NCBI GenBank assembly: GCA_964435565.1
Contig: CAYSZR010000067.1
Span: forward strand, 1-8,307
Length of the DNA stretch: 8,307 nucleotides
Origin: QAMH01 sp964435565
GTDB lineage: Bacteria > Actinomycetota > Coriobacteriia > Coriobacteriales > QAMH01
Reading direction: 5' to 3'
Part shown: piece after piece, positions 1-5,676 of the stretch
Position numbering within the stretch: position 1 is the first letter of the stretch
Layout of the letters: the number at the start of each line of letters is the position of its first letter
Notes under the pieces: generated by a model
The model's database searches: none
What the model saw: the letters and a program-made list of their open reading frames with translations, nothing else
Told to the model about the DNA's origin: nothing
Program-made: the position numbers and the translations under genes

Positions 1-1345
1 GTCCGACAAAGCTGTAATAGCCATCAGGATCGCGCCATGCCATGTCGTGCAGATTGTAATAATCTCCGCCGACAGCCTCTTTGGTACGGTCGGAATCGCC
101 AAAGTACCCTACAAATAGCCCCGGCGGATACGCATCTTTCAGATGCGTGATGCAGATGGCACCCTCTTCGCCATCGGGGACCTCGTTGGCATCATCGTCG
201 AGCTGCTTGATGTTGAGCAGCGGGCTTGGTTTGCCCATGCTGCCTGGACGGGGCTCGATCCAGGGGAAGTTGGCAAGCAGAACGGGCCCCTCGCTTTGGC
301 CAAAGCCCTCGCGGATTTTTTTGCCCGTGAGTTTTTCCCATTGAATAGTGACCTCTGCGTTGAGCGGCTCGCCTGCCGTGGCGAAGTTCTGAATGCTGGA
401 TAGGTCATAAGAAGCCACGTCTTCTTGCAGCATGAAACGGTACATGGTTGGAGGTGCGCAAAACGTGGTGAGTTTATAGTCTTGCATAACCTGCAGCAGC
501 TGTGCGGGGACGAACCTCATCATGTCATAGCAAAAGATGGTCGCGCCCGCGATCCACTGACCATAGATCTTTCCCCATCCAAATTTAGCCCAGCCGCTGT
601 CTGTCACGCTCATGTGCAGCTTGTTCTCTTGCACCTGTTGCCAGTATTTGGCGGTGATTATATGGCCAAGCGGATGTCTGAAGCTGTGCTCGACTGCCTT
701 GGCGTTTCCCGTGGTGCCGCTTGTAAAGTACATGAGCATGATGTCATCGATTTTGGTAGCGGCATCACCTATGGGTCGCTCCCACGCATCGCTTTCGTCT
801 TCTATGAGCTCATCGAAGAACTGCCAGCCTGCACGTTTGCCTGCAACAGAGATCTTTTGGCGCACGCTTGGCGCGTCTGGCAATGCGGCATCTGCTTCTC
901 CACAGACGTAGTCGTCATCCACACAGACGATAGCCTCGACTTTAGCAAGATTACAACGGTAGGCGATGTCTTTCTTGGTGAGCTGAATGGTTGCGGGGAT
1001 AACGACGGCTCCGATTTTGCAGAGCGCCATAGCGCACACCCAGTACTCCCAACGACGGCGCAGAATCATCAACACGACATCGCCCTTGCGAATACCGAGT
1101 TTCCAAAAGGCATTTGCGGCCTTGTTGGAAAGGCGCGAGATATCAGAGAAGGTGAACTCTCGATAATCCTTGTTGTCATCAATCCAGACGAGGGCTTTTT
1201 TGTCTGGCTCGACACGAGCCCATTCGTCTACAACGTCATAGGCGAAATTGAAGTTTTCCGGAACGTCTATCTCGAAATTATCAAAGTAGTCTTCGTACGA
1301 GTCGAATTCGATGCGAGGGCAATATTTTTTTAAGATGTAATCCAC
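1..1345 (-). CDS. AMP-forming acyl-CoA synthetase (medium-chain/ACSM-like), C-terminus outside window
   Basis: Adenylate-forming enzyme that should activate a carboxylic acid with ATP and CoA through an acyl-AMP. The 448 residues present cover nearly all of the N-terminal domain. Visible motifs are the phosphate loop TSGTTGNAKAVEH (208-220), APPTMYR (297-303), the A5-type GFGQSEGP (347-354), and DGYYSFVG (441-448), where the window ends; about 100 residues of the mobile C-terminal domain are missing. Two deviations stand out: the usual Pro before the loop lysine is Ala (NAK, Lys216 kept), and the usual TGD is LHD (432-434, the Asp kept). The GTG start at 1345 is chosen because AGGAAG (1352-1357) lies 6 nt upstream; a TTG at 1370-1372 is a weaker alternative. 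It follows the XRE-cupin gene by 29 bp on the same strand, so cotranscription is likely. The family resembles ACSM/acetyl-CoA synthetase-like ligases; the acid used (aliphatic or aromatic) cannot be told from the sequence. Confidence 0.9.
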   Translation of the reverse strand, partial: MDYILKKYCPRIEFDSYEDYFDNFEIDVPENFNFAYDVVDEWARVEPDKKALVWIDDNKDYREFTFSDISRLSNKAANAFWKLGIRKGDVVLMILRRRWEYWVCAMALCKIGAVVIPATIQLTKKDIAYRCNLAKVEAIVCVDDDYVCGEADAALPDAPSVRQKISVAGKRAGWQFFDELIEDESDAWERPIGDAATKIDDIMLMYFTSGTTGNAKAVEHSFRHPLGHIITAKYWQQVQENKLHMSVTDSGWAKFGWGKIYGQWIAGATIFCYDMMRFVPAQLLQVMQDYKLTTFCAPPTMYRFMLQEDVASYDLSSIQNFATAGEPLNAEVTIQWEKLTGKKIREGFGQSEGPVLLANFPWIEPRPGSMGKPSPLLNIKQLDDDANEVPDGEEGAICITHLKDAYPPGLFVGYFGDSDRTKEAVGGDYYNLHDMAWRDPDGYYSFVG

Positions 1346-1374
1346 GGTTTGCTTCCTAACAGATGCGTGCAAGG

Positions 1375-1926
1375 CTACTCGGTGATGAAGGTGAGAAATT
1401 TTGTCGGTTCGTTGCCGTTGCAACGTTGACCATGCATATGCGATGGATCGAAGTAGGCGGAATCCCCCTGGTCAAGTATATATTCGCGATTGTCATAAGT
1501 AAGAACGAGCGAACCTTGTACCACGTAGTTGAATTCTTGACCGGCATGCGCGACGAGCTCTGCGGGATCATCGGAGGGGTCGAGTGTCACCATAAGCGGC
1601 TGCATGATCTTGTGCTGAAAACGCCAGGCAAGATCCTCGAAGTGGTATCCAGGTAGGCGGTTAACCTCTTGGCCCGCACCGCTTTTCACAACCTGAATCG
1701 TGTCCAGGCGTGTTTCGCCACCGGTAAGTATTTCGGTGAATTCGACGCCGAATTTTTGTGCCATGTGATATATGGCTGAAATCGGGACGTCGGCGCCCGT
1801 TTCCTCCCAAGTGGTATAGGTGTCTACATCGACACCGAGCTCCTGCGCCATGGAATGGCGGGAGACGTCGCATGCCTCGCGTAGACCCTGAATGCGTTCA
1901 CCAAGTTCCTTGAAATCAGGTTCCAT
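1375..1926 (-). CDS. XRE-family regulator with C-terminal cupin sensor domain
   Basis: A 183-aa cytoplasmic transcription factor of the XRE-cupin architecture. Residues about 7-67 form the helix-turn-helix (ERIQGLREACDVSRHSMAQE, then VDVDTYTTWEETGADVP and a final helix AIYHMAQKFG). Residues about 108-180 are a small beta-barrel cupin with motif 1 HAGQEFNYVVQGSLVL (127-142) and motif 2 DQGDSAYFDPSHMHG (152-166). Most relatives have PHG where this one has MHG. The cupin presumably binds a small effector. In this family the target is usually the neighbouring gene, here the acyl-CoA synthetase 29 bp downstream, so the effector could be its acid or thioester; this is inference. The ATG at 1926 has only a weak Shine-Dalgarno (AAGAG, 7 nt upstream), consistent with low expression. 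A palindrome 37 bp upstream of the start is a good candidate for an autoregulatory operator. Confidence 0.93.
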   Translation of the reverse strand: MEPDFKELGERIQGLREACDVSRHSMAQELGVDVDTYTTWEETGADVPISAIYHMAQKFGVEFTEILTGGETRLDTIQVVKSGAGQEVNRLPGYHFEDLAWRFQHKIMQPLMVTLDPSDDPAELVAHAGQEFNYVVQGSLVLTYDNREYILDQGDSAYFDPSHMHGQRCNGNEPTKFLTFITE

Positions 1927-1962
1927 ACCGTCGCTCTTTTCTCGAAGGGGGAATGGACAGAT

Positions 1963-1983
1963 ACCGCACTAGTATAGTGCGGT
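1963..1983 (-). promoter_or_regulatory. Perfect palindrome with central -10-like box, probable promoter/operator of the XRE-cupin-ligase unit
   Basis: Two perfect 9-bp arms (ACCGCACTA at 1963-1971 and TAGTGCGGT at 1975-1983) are separated by 3 bp. Read on the minus strand the centre contains TATACT (1971-1976), five of six matches to the -10 consensus, at a suitable distance from the ATG at 1926. I see no good -35 box, which suggests a regulated promoter. A dimeric repressor bound here would cover the -10 box, so autoregulation by the XRE-cupin protein is the simplest reading. The hexamer GCACTA recurs in the palindrome at 5522-5536. Confidence 0.55.
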
Positions 1984-2043
1984 TATCAAGTACTCGCGAT
2001 AGAAAGTCGGTGGTTAGCGCAGAAAAGGCGTATACAAGGGGAA

Positions 2044-2078
2044 GGCGTTGCCATAAGGGATTTCCTCATGGCAACGCC
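2044..2078 (-). terminator. Strong hairpin downstream of the molybdoenzyme operon, probable terminator
   Basis: Perfect 11-bp arms (GGCGTTGCCAT at 2044-2054, ATGGCAACGCC at 2068-2078) enclose 13 nt; a few further pairs can form inside after one mismatch. It lies 34 bp past the stop of the iron-sulfur gene. The U-tract on the minus strand is poor (TTCCCCTT), so termination may be incomplete, which would let some transcription run on into the XRE-cupin gene. The stem itself is unambiguous; its role is inferred from position. Confidence 0.6.
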
Positions 2079-2111
2079 CCGTACTAAAACCATGCGATAG
2101 TTTTGCCCCAA

Positions 2112-2510
2112 TTACTCTTTTCGCCCGTAGACAACGTCCTCCCTTGAGCCTTCAAAGGCGGGCAACGTGAAGATTGCGAAGCCGCGTCCGTGAAGCGCCT
2201 CTGCATTGGCTATGGCCACATCGCCTATCGACAAAGCGCCGTTGGGACAGCTGTGTACGCAGAAGGGCTCTTCACCACCCGCAAGGCGGTCTGGGCACTT
2301 TGTGCAATGAGATTGCCATATGGGAAGCCAGCTTTCGTGTAAATTAGGCCAGATTCCCGCGGGTCGGTCTATTCCTTCACCGCTGCCCAAGGTACGCACG
2401 GTGATGCGCCAGTCATCATCGTCTAGGTTATTAGCGACTTTGCAGGCCATCGCACAAGTCCAGCAACCGGTGCAGCGCTGCAGGTCGACTAGAATCGTTG
2501 ACTTGTTCAT
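2112..2510 (-). CDS. Small two-cluster [4Fe-4S] ferredoxin-type subunit of the molybdoenzyme
   Basis: A 132-aa electron-transfer protein with exactly eight cysteines: C13-x2-C16-x2-C19-x3-C23 near the N-terminus and C69-x2-C72-x11-C84-x3-C88 later. In the DmsB/NrfC fold the last cysteine of each group normally joins the first three of the other, giving two cubane clusters; the same arrangement is expected here. DmsB-type subunits usually carry four clusters in about 200 residues, so this is a minimal version. No signal peptide or membrane segment is present, matching a cytoplasmic complex. It starts 12 bp after the catalytic gene stop, with GGGGGATCGGAT just before the ATG serving as the ribosome-binding region. 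It should pass electrons to or from the molybdenum subunit; the outer electron partner is not encoded in the window, and no membrane anchor follows. Confidence 0.93.
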   Translation of the reverse strand: MNKSTILVDLQRCTGCWTCAMACKVANNLDDDDWRITVRTLGSGEGIDRPAGIWPNLHESWLPIWQSHCTKCPDRLAGGEEPFCVHSCPNGALSIGDVAIANAEALHGRGFAIFTLPAFEGSREDVVYGRKE

Positions 2511-2522
2511 ATCCGATCCCCC

Positions 2523-4922
2523 TTACTCTTCGACTTTTTCGACGGCGCATGCGCAGTCCCAAATAGTGTCCCATGCGCCAGCCATGCCGCCGATGCCGCC
2601 CGTGCCAAATCCTGCCTTGAATCCATCGACCGCCTTGACATCATCGAACCAGGCGTTGGCGCGATCATCGAGGGTCTCGTGGCTGCCAAGGGGCACGATG
2701 AGTTCGGAATACATGCCGTCTTCAAAGGATTCATGACGCCAACCGAACCACACCTGTATGGTTCCCGGTGGGATTGCCTGATCGAGCTTCATCTCGCAGG
2801 TCACGTGTCCGCGTTTGTTAAAGACCTTGACCTCGTCGCCGTCCTTGATGCCTTCGCGCTCGGCGTCGACTGGATTGATACGGCTGGTGGGTTTACCTCC
2901 CGAGAGCTTGGAGAGCACGGGGTCTTCGGTAAACATCGACTGCATGAAGAACCGCTGTCGTCCGCTGAAGAAGTGATATGGATGATCCGGGTTCTTTCCT
3001 TCGGCAAGCGATGCGGGTGTGGGCGCTTCAAGCGGTGGAAGATAGCTTGCCATCTGTGCTCCGACACGAACAAGTCGTTCTGCATAGAATTCGAGTCTTC
3101 CCGTGGGGGTGTTGAATTGCATGCCCATAAAGGGGTCCCAGACGACCGGTGGCGTTGCGGCGCGGACGAGCTTTTCGGCTTTGAGGCGCTCGTAGGTAAG
3201 CGGCGGCTGGATGCCCGCTATCATTGGCCATTTCGAGTCCAAGCGTATTGCGATCCACTCTTCTGCCGTCTTATCGAAATAATCGCCAAATCCCGTGCGA
3301 CGGGCAAGTTCGCTCCAAAGGTACGTTGGGTCATGTACTTCCGCAGGCGGCTCGATTGCAGGTTCTTCAAGCACGATATGATTATATGCTGCGCTTGCCA
3401 CGAGTTCATAGCGCTCGAACGGCATGCAGTCGGGCAAGACGTAATCGGCGTATTCGCCCGTGTCGGTCATCCAGATATCGAAGTCGACGATTAAATCGAA
3501 TTTTGGGAAAAGCTCGTCGAGCCAGAGGCCACGATTGGGACAGTTGTGAACTGGATTACCCGCTACTTTTATAAATGCCTTGATGGGATAGGGCTGCTCC
3601 GTTTTAACCTGCTCGATGAAATCAGCCTGACGCGTCCATTTGCCACGGTATCCTTCGGGCCCATTGGGCATGGTAATGGGGGTGTCGTTGAATATCATCG
3701 GGAACCCGGCAGGCAGCATCTCGCTCGTGACGCCTGCTCCGGGACGGCCGAGGTTTCCGGTGAGCATGCCAAGGAGGTAGAAGCTCCGATAGCTTTCACC
3801 TTGGTTGCGGTAGCGCAGGCCAAGGGCGCCGATGATATACGCATTCGAGGCAGCGACGTATTCATCGGTCAGCTTGATGCAGTCTGCTGCCGGGACGCCA
3901 GTGATTGCCTCTTGATACTCGGGTGTGTATGGCTCGAGATGCTCGATGAGCCGTGTAAAGGCCGTCTTGCAAGCTATCCCGTTTACGGTATAGCTTCCCT
4001 CGAGTGCGGCATGTTCGGTAATCAGGTCTTTTTGTCGGGGCGGTACGCTCACCGGTTCTGATGCGGCGCTATCCCACACCATATACATGCCATCTTCGTC
4101 GCGTAGCAGCGTGCTATCGTCATCGCGTATTAGATACGGGGCAACGGTATGCGCCATGAGAAAATCTGCCTTATATTGCTTTCGCTCGATGATGAGGTGC
4201 GCCATGGTAAGCGAAAGGGCTGGGTCGCTTCCCGGTTTAACGGGAATGAACCAGTCGGAATAGCCCGCCGTCGCATCGAAGATTAATCCGATATCAATGA
4301 TCTTTGCTCCGCGGCTCTTCGCCTCGACGATATGCTTTGTCATGCGTTCTTGGTTTTCAAGAGGGTTCGCACCCCAGACGATCACATAATCCGAGCTATC
4401 GAAGTTCGCTGGATCTGTGGTCATGTATTTATAGAAATCACCCATGTCATAGAACGCGGCGTAAAACGGGCCGTTATCAAGACCGTACCCTTGCACGGGA
4501 TCCGTTGCGCCCCAAAGCCCAAGCCAGCGTGACGAGAGAAGCGCGTTGAGGCCTTGCGAAGGCGGGACGGATGCGACGATATTCCATAGGGCAACCGCCT
4601 CCGGACCGTATTCATCGCGAATCGAAAGGAGCTTTTCGGCGATTTCGTCGAGTGCCTGATCCCAGCTTATATGCTCCCATTCACCGCTACCTCGTTCGCC
4701 GACACGCTTGAGCGGATGTGTGAGGCGCTTCTCGCTATAAGGCTGCCTGCAGGACATGATGCCCTTTTGGCAGATATAGCCCTCGTTTGCTTCGGCTCCT
4801 GTGTAATCGGCTTTTTCTGTGCGTACGATTTTGCCGTCCTTGACGATGGTTTTGATCGCGCAAAATTCGTGATCGCCCCATCCCGGACAGCAGGTGTACA
4901 CGAAAGACTCTCCGTCGGCCAT
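2523..4922 (-). CDS. Molybdopterin oxidoreductase catalytic subunit (DMSO reductase superfamily), cytoplasmic
   Basis: A 799-aa bis-MGD enzyme subunit. An N-terminal iron-sulfur region has Cys11, Cys12, His18, Cys21 and Cys51 (CQKG, with the usual basic residue after the fourth cysteine). Cofactor motifs include ISWDQALDEIAEKL (85-98), VIVWGANP (180-187), PGSDPALSL (230-238), GNLGRPGAGV (389-398) and a C-terminal dinucleotide-binding domain from about 648 to 765 (SRINPVDAEREGIKDGDEV at 680-698). Aligned by eye to acetylene hydratase, the Mo-ligand position falls on Asp149 (YGLDNGP), suggesting an aspartate ligand. The protein begins MADGESFVYTCC with no twin-arginine leader. The start is secure: AAGGAG (4930-4935) lies 7 nt upstream. 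A Gly-rich tail (771-782) and CAC near the C-terminus are unusual. It heads a two-gene operon with the small [4Fe-4S] protein. Function could be a reductase, dehydroxylase or hydroxyl-transfer enzyme; I cannot name the substrate. Confidence 0.93.
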   Translation of the reverse strand: MADGESFVYTCCPGWGDHEFCAIKTIVKDGKIVRTEKADYTGAEANEGYICQKGIMSCRQPYSEKRLTHPLKRVGERGSGEWEHISWDQALDEIAEKLLSIRDEYGPEAVALWNIVASVPPSQGLNALLSSRWLGLWGATDPVQGYGLDNGPFYAAFYDMGDFYKYMTTDPANFDSSDYVIVWGANPLENQERMTKHIVEAKSRGAKIIDIGLIFDATAGYSDWFIPVKPGSDPALSLTMAHLIIERKQYKADFLMAHTVAPYLIRDDDSTLLRDEDGMYMVWDSAASEPVSVPPRQKDLITEHAALEGSYTVNGIACKTAFTRLIEHLEPYTPEYQEAITGVPAADCIKLTDEYVAASNAYIIGALGLRYRNQGESYRSFYLLGMLTGNLGRPGAGVTSEMLPAGFPMIFNDTPITMPNGPEGYRGKWTRQADFIEQVKTEQPYPIKAFIKVAGNPVHNCPNRGLWLDELFPKFDLIVDFDIWMTDTGEYADYVLPDCMPFERYELVASAAYNHIVLEEPAIEPPAEVHDPTYLWSELARRTGFGDYFDKTAEEWIAIRLDSKWPMIAGIQPPLTYERLKAEKLVRAATPPVVWDPFMGMQFNTPTGRLEFYAERLVRVGAQMASYLPPLEAPTPASLAEGKNPDHPYHFFSGRQRFFMQSMFTEDPVLSKLSGGKPTSRINPVDAEREGIKDGDEVKVFNKRGHVTCEMKLDQAIPPGTIQVWFGWRHESFEDGMYSELIVPLGSHETLDDRANAWFDDVKAVDGFKAGFGTGGIGGMAGAWDTIWDCACAVEKVEE

Positions 4923-4926
4923 GACG

Positions 4927-4956
4927 ATGCTCCTTCTCTCCCGCGTTGCGGAGCAT
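4927..4956 (-). promoter_or_regulatory. Hairpin sequestering the Shine-Dalgarno of the molybdoenzyme gene
   Basis: ATGCTCC (4927-4933) and GGAGCAT (4950-4956) are perfect 7-bp complements. In the minus-strand mRNA the 3' arm contains the GGAG of the ribosome-binding site for the 799-aa gene. The 5' CUCC arm can instead pair with the GCGGGAG just inside the loop, which would free the Shine-Dalgarno. This is a translation on/off arrangement by appearance; function is inferred. Confidence 0.45.
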
Positions 4957-4968
4957 GTTTTGCTGCGT

Positions 4969-5016
4969 GTAGCCCCAATGCAAACACGCCCCGGCGACTT
5001 TTGTCGTCGGGGCTAC
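4969..5016 (-). promoter_or_regulatory. Leader RNA with two mutually exclusive stems upstream of the molybdoenzyme operon
   Basis: Stem A pairs 4988-4998 (GCCCCGGCGAC) with 5003-5013 (GTCGTCGGGGC), 11 bp with one G-U-type position in one strand, closed by a 4-nt loop. Stem B pairs GTAGCCCC (4969-4976) with GGGGCTAC (5009-5016), 8 bp perfect. Both use the segment 5009-5013, so only one can form. They lie 47-94 nt before the start codon in the presumed 5' leader. No U-tract follows stem A in the minus direction, so simple intrinsic termination is unlikely. I recognise no known riboswitch class. Confidence 0.45.
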
Positions 5017-5049
5017 TGTACGTCTCTTTTTATGCCTAAGGCAAACAAC

Positions 5050-5066
5050 CATTTGTTCGGCAAATG
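5050..5066. repeat. Short inverted repeat in the gap upstream of the molybdoenzyme operon
   Basis: CATTTG (5050-5055) and CAAATG (5061-5066) flank a 5-bp spacer. It sits between the stop of the 121-aa gene and the structured leader, so it may be a protein-binding site for the molybdoenzyme promoter or a weak end signal for the 121-aa gene. A second small repeat, TGCC/GGCA at 5033-5043, lies beside it. I found no convincing -35/-10 pair on the minus strand in this gap. Confidence 0.35.
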
Positions 5067-5132
5067 AAGCTAATTGTTTAATAAAAGAACTGATAGGCGA
5101 TCATGCGTGCATAAAGCGGGGACGAATATGTT

Positions 5133-5498
5133 CTAGAGCAAATAGTCGATAACGGAATTCCCGCCTTGCCACGCGTCGATTGTTTTCGACTCCCTGCTTG
5201 CAGTATCTGCAACAGTCCCAAAAAGAACGATTTCCCCGATGTTCGAATCGGCCTTGAAGTCAAGGCTGTTACCCCAGAGCTGGCCTTTGGCGGTGTATTC
5301 GACGATACCCACGCCATTCACATCTGCTTGACCGGAAAACTCGTAGTCTTTGTCGTCACGTGTCCCATGCGATTCGGCTGAAACGACATCGGCAATATCT
5401 ATCAGAGCGGTTGCTTCGTTCCCCTTTGCGTTGATAATCGCCGTGCCACGATAGTGATGTTTCGGGGTATCGATAACAATGTCGTATTCTTGTCGCAT
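5133..5498 (-). CDS. Uncharacterised small beta-rich protein, 121 aa
   Basis: I do not recognise this protein. It is 121 aa, has no cysteine, no signal peptide and no membrane helix, and alternates hydrophobic and polar residues as in a beta-sheet or small beta-barrel: YDIVIDT (5-11), GTAIINA (18-24), ATALIDI (29-35), YEFSGQADV (52-60), GIVEYTAKGQL (64-74), EIVLFGTV (89-96). Strand-turn units of similar spacing suggest a repeated beta-hairpin fold. The open frame extends upstream to 5708 and into the divergent regulator gene, but the ATG at 5498 is preferred because AAAGG lies 6 nt upstream and the extra N-terminal 70 residues are Arg-rich, unstructured-looking and would overlap the regulator. 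It is divergent from the tandem MarR gene, the usual place for a MarR target, and precedes the molybdoenzyme operon by 210 bp on the same strand. Its role could be ligand binding, but that is only a guess from the predicted fold. Confidence 0.75.
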   Translation of the reverse strand: MRQEYDIVIDTPKHHYRGTAIINAKGNEATALIDIADVVSAESHGTRDDKDYEFSGQADVNGVGIVEYTAKGQLWGNSLDFKADSNIGEIVLFGTVADTASRESKTIDAWQGGNSVIDYLL

Positions 5499-5521
5499 GG
5501 TGTGCCTTTCAATCCGGGCTG

Positions 5522-5536
5522 CTTGCATAGTGCAAG
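5522..5536. promoter_or_regulatory. Palindrome in the divergent promoter region, candidate operator
   Basis: CTTGCA, 3 bp, TGCAAG: a perfect 6+6 bp palindrome 24 bp upstream of the 121-aa gene start. On the minus strand it contains GCACTAT, the sequence also found in the palindrome upstream of the XRE-cupin gene. A regulator bound here would block transcription or translation of the 121-aa gene. Confidence 0.4.
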
Positions 5537-5572
5537 ATAGTACCGCAAGCTCATTGCGAATGATACGGGTGT

Positions 5573-5602
5573 GTTCGTTCAGGTAACGAACTGTTCTGAA
5601 CG
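5573..5602. promoter_or_regulatory. Overlapping inverted repeats, candidate MarR operator
   Basis: GTTCGTT (5573-5579) pairs with AACGAAC (5585-5591), and the overlapping CGTTCAG (5576-5582) pairs with CTGAACG (5596-5602). A compact GTTC-T-GAAC lies at 5593-5601. The 30-bp block therefore holds several copies of a GTTC half-site in both orientations. It lies midway between the divergent genes and just upstream of the -10 box for the regulator, as expected for a site that controls both directions. Confidence 0.45.
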
Positions 5603-5635
5603 TGAAGCAGATTCGCTCTGGTTTTATCACGATAG

Positions 5636-5641
5636 TATAAT
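5636..5641 (+). promoter_or_regulatory. Consensus -10 box for the tandem MarR gene
   Basis: TATAAT matches the -10 consensus exactly. TTCGCT (5612-5617) at 18-bp spacing is the best -35 candidate and is poor. Transcription would begin near 5648, giving a leader of about 30 nt to the ATG at 5677. Confidence 0.5.
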
Positions 5642-5676
5642 CAGCGGCACGGGAAACTGCTGGCGTTGGGAGAGCG

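Noticed and set aside
425..1333. 302-aa open frame on the plus strand
   Set aside because: It is antisense to the acyl-CoA synthetase, which has clear AMP-binding motifs and a good ribosome-binding site; the plus-strand product resembles nothing and lacks one.
2679..3494. 271-aa open frame on the plus strand
   Set aside because: Antisense shadow of the molybdopterin oxidoreductase, whose reading is supported by family motifs across its whole length.
4850..4922. Tat signal peptide on the molybdoenzyme
   Set aside because: The start with AAGGAG is well placed and the mature cysteine motif begins at residue 11; no twin-arginine or hydrophobic stretch precedes it.
4988..5013. Hairpin 4988-5013 as a plus-strand intrinsic terminator
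   Set aside because: No plus-strand gene ends nearby, and the T-rich stretch begins 12 nt after the stem, too far for a normal terminator.
4923..5132. Moco or another known riboswitch in the leader
   Set aside because: The structures are suggestive, but I could not match any conserved riboswitch core by eye, so no class is assigned.
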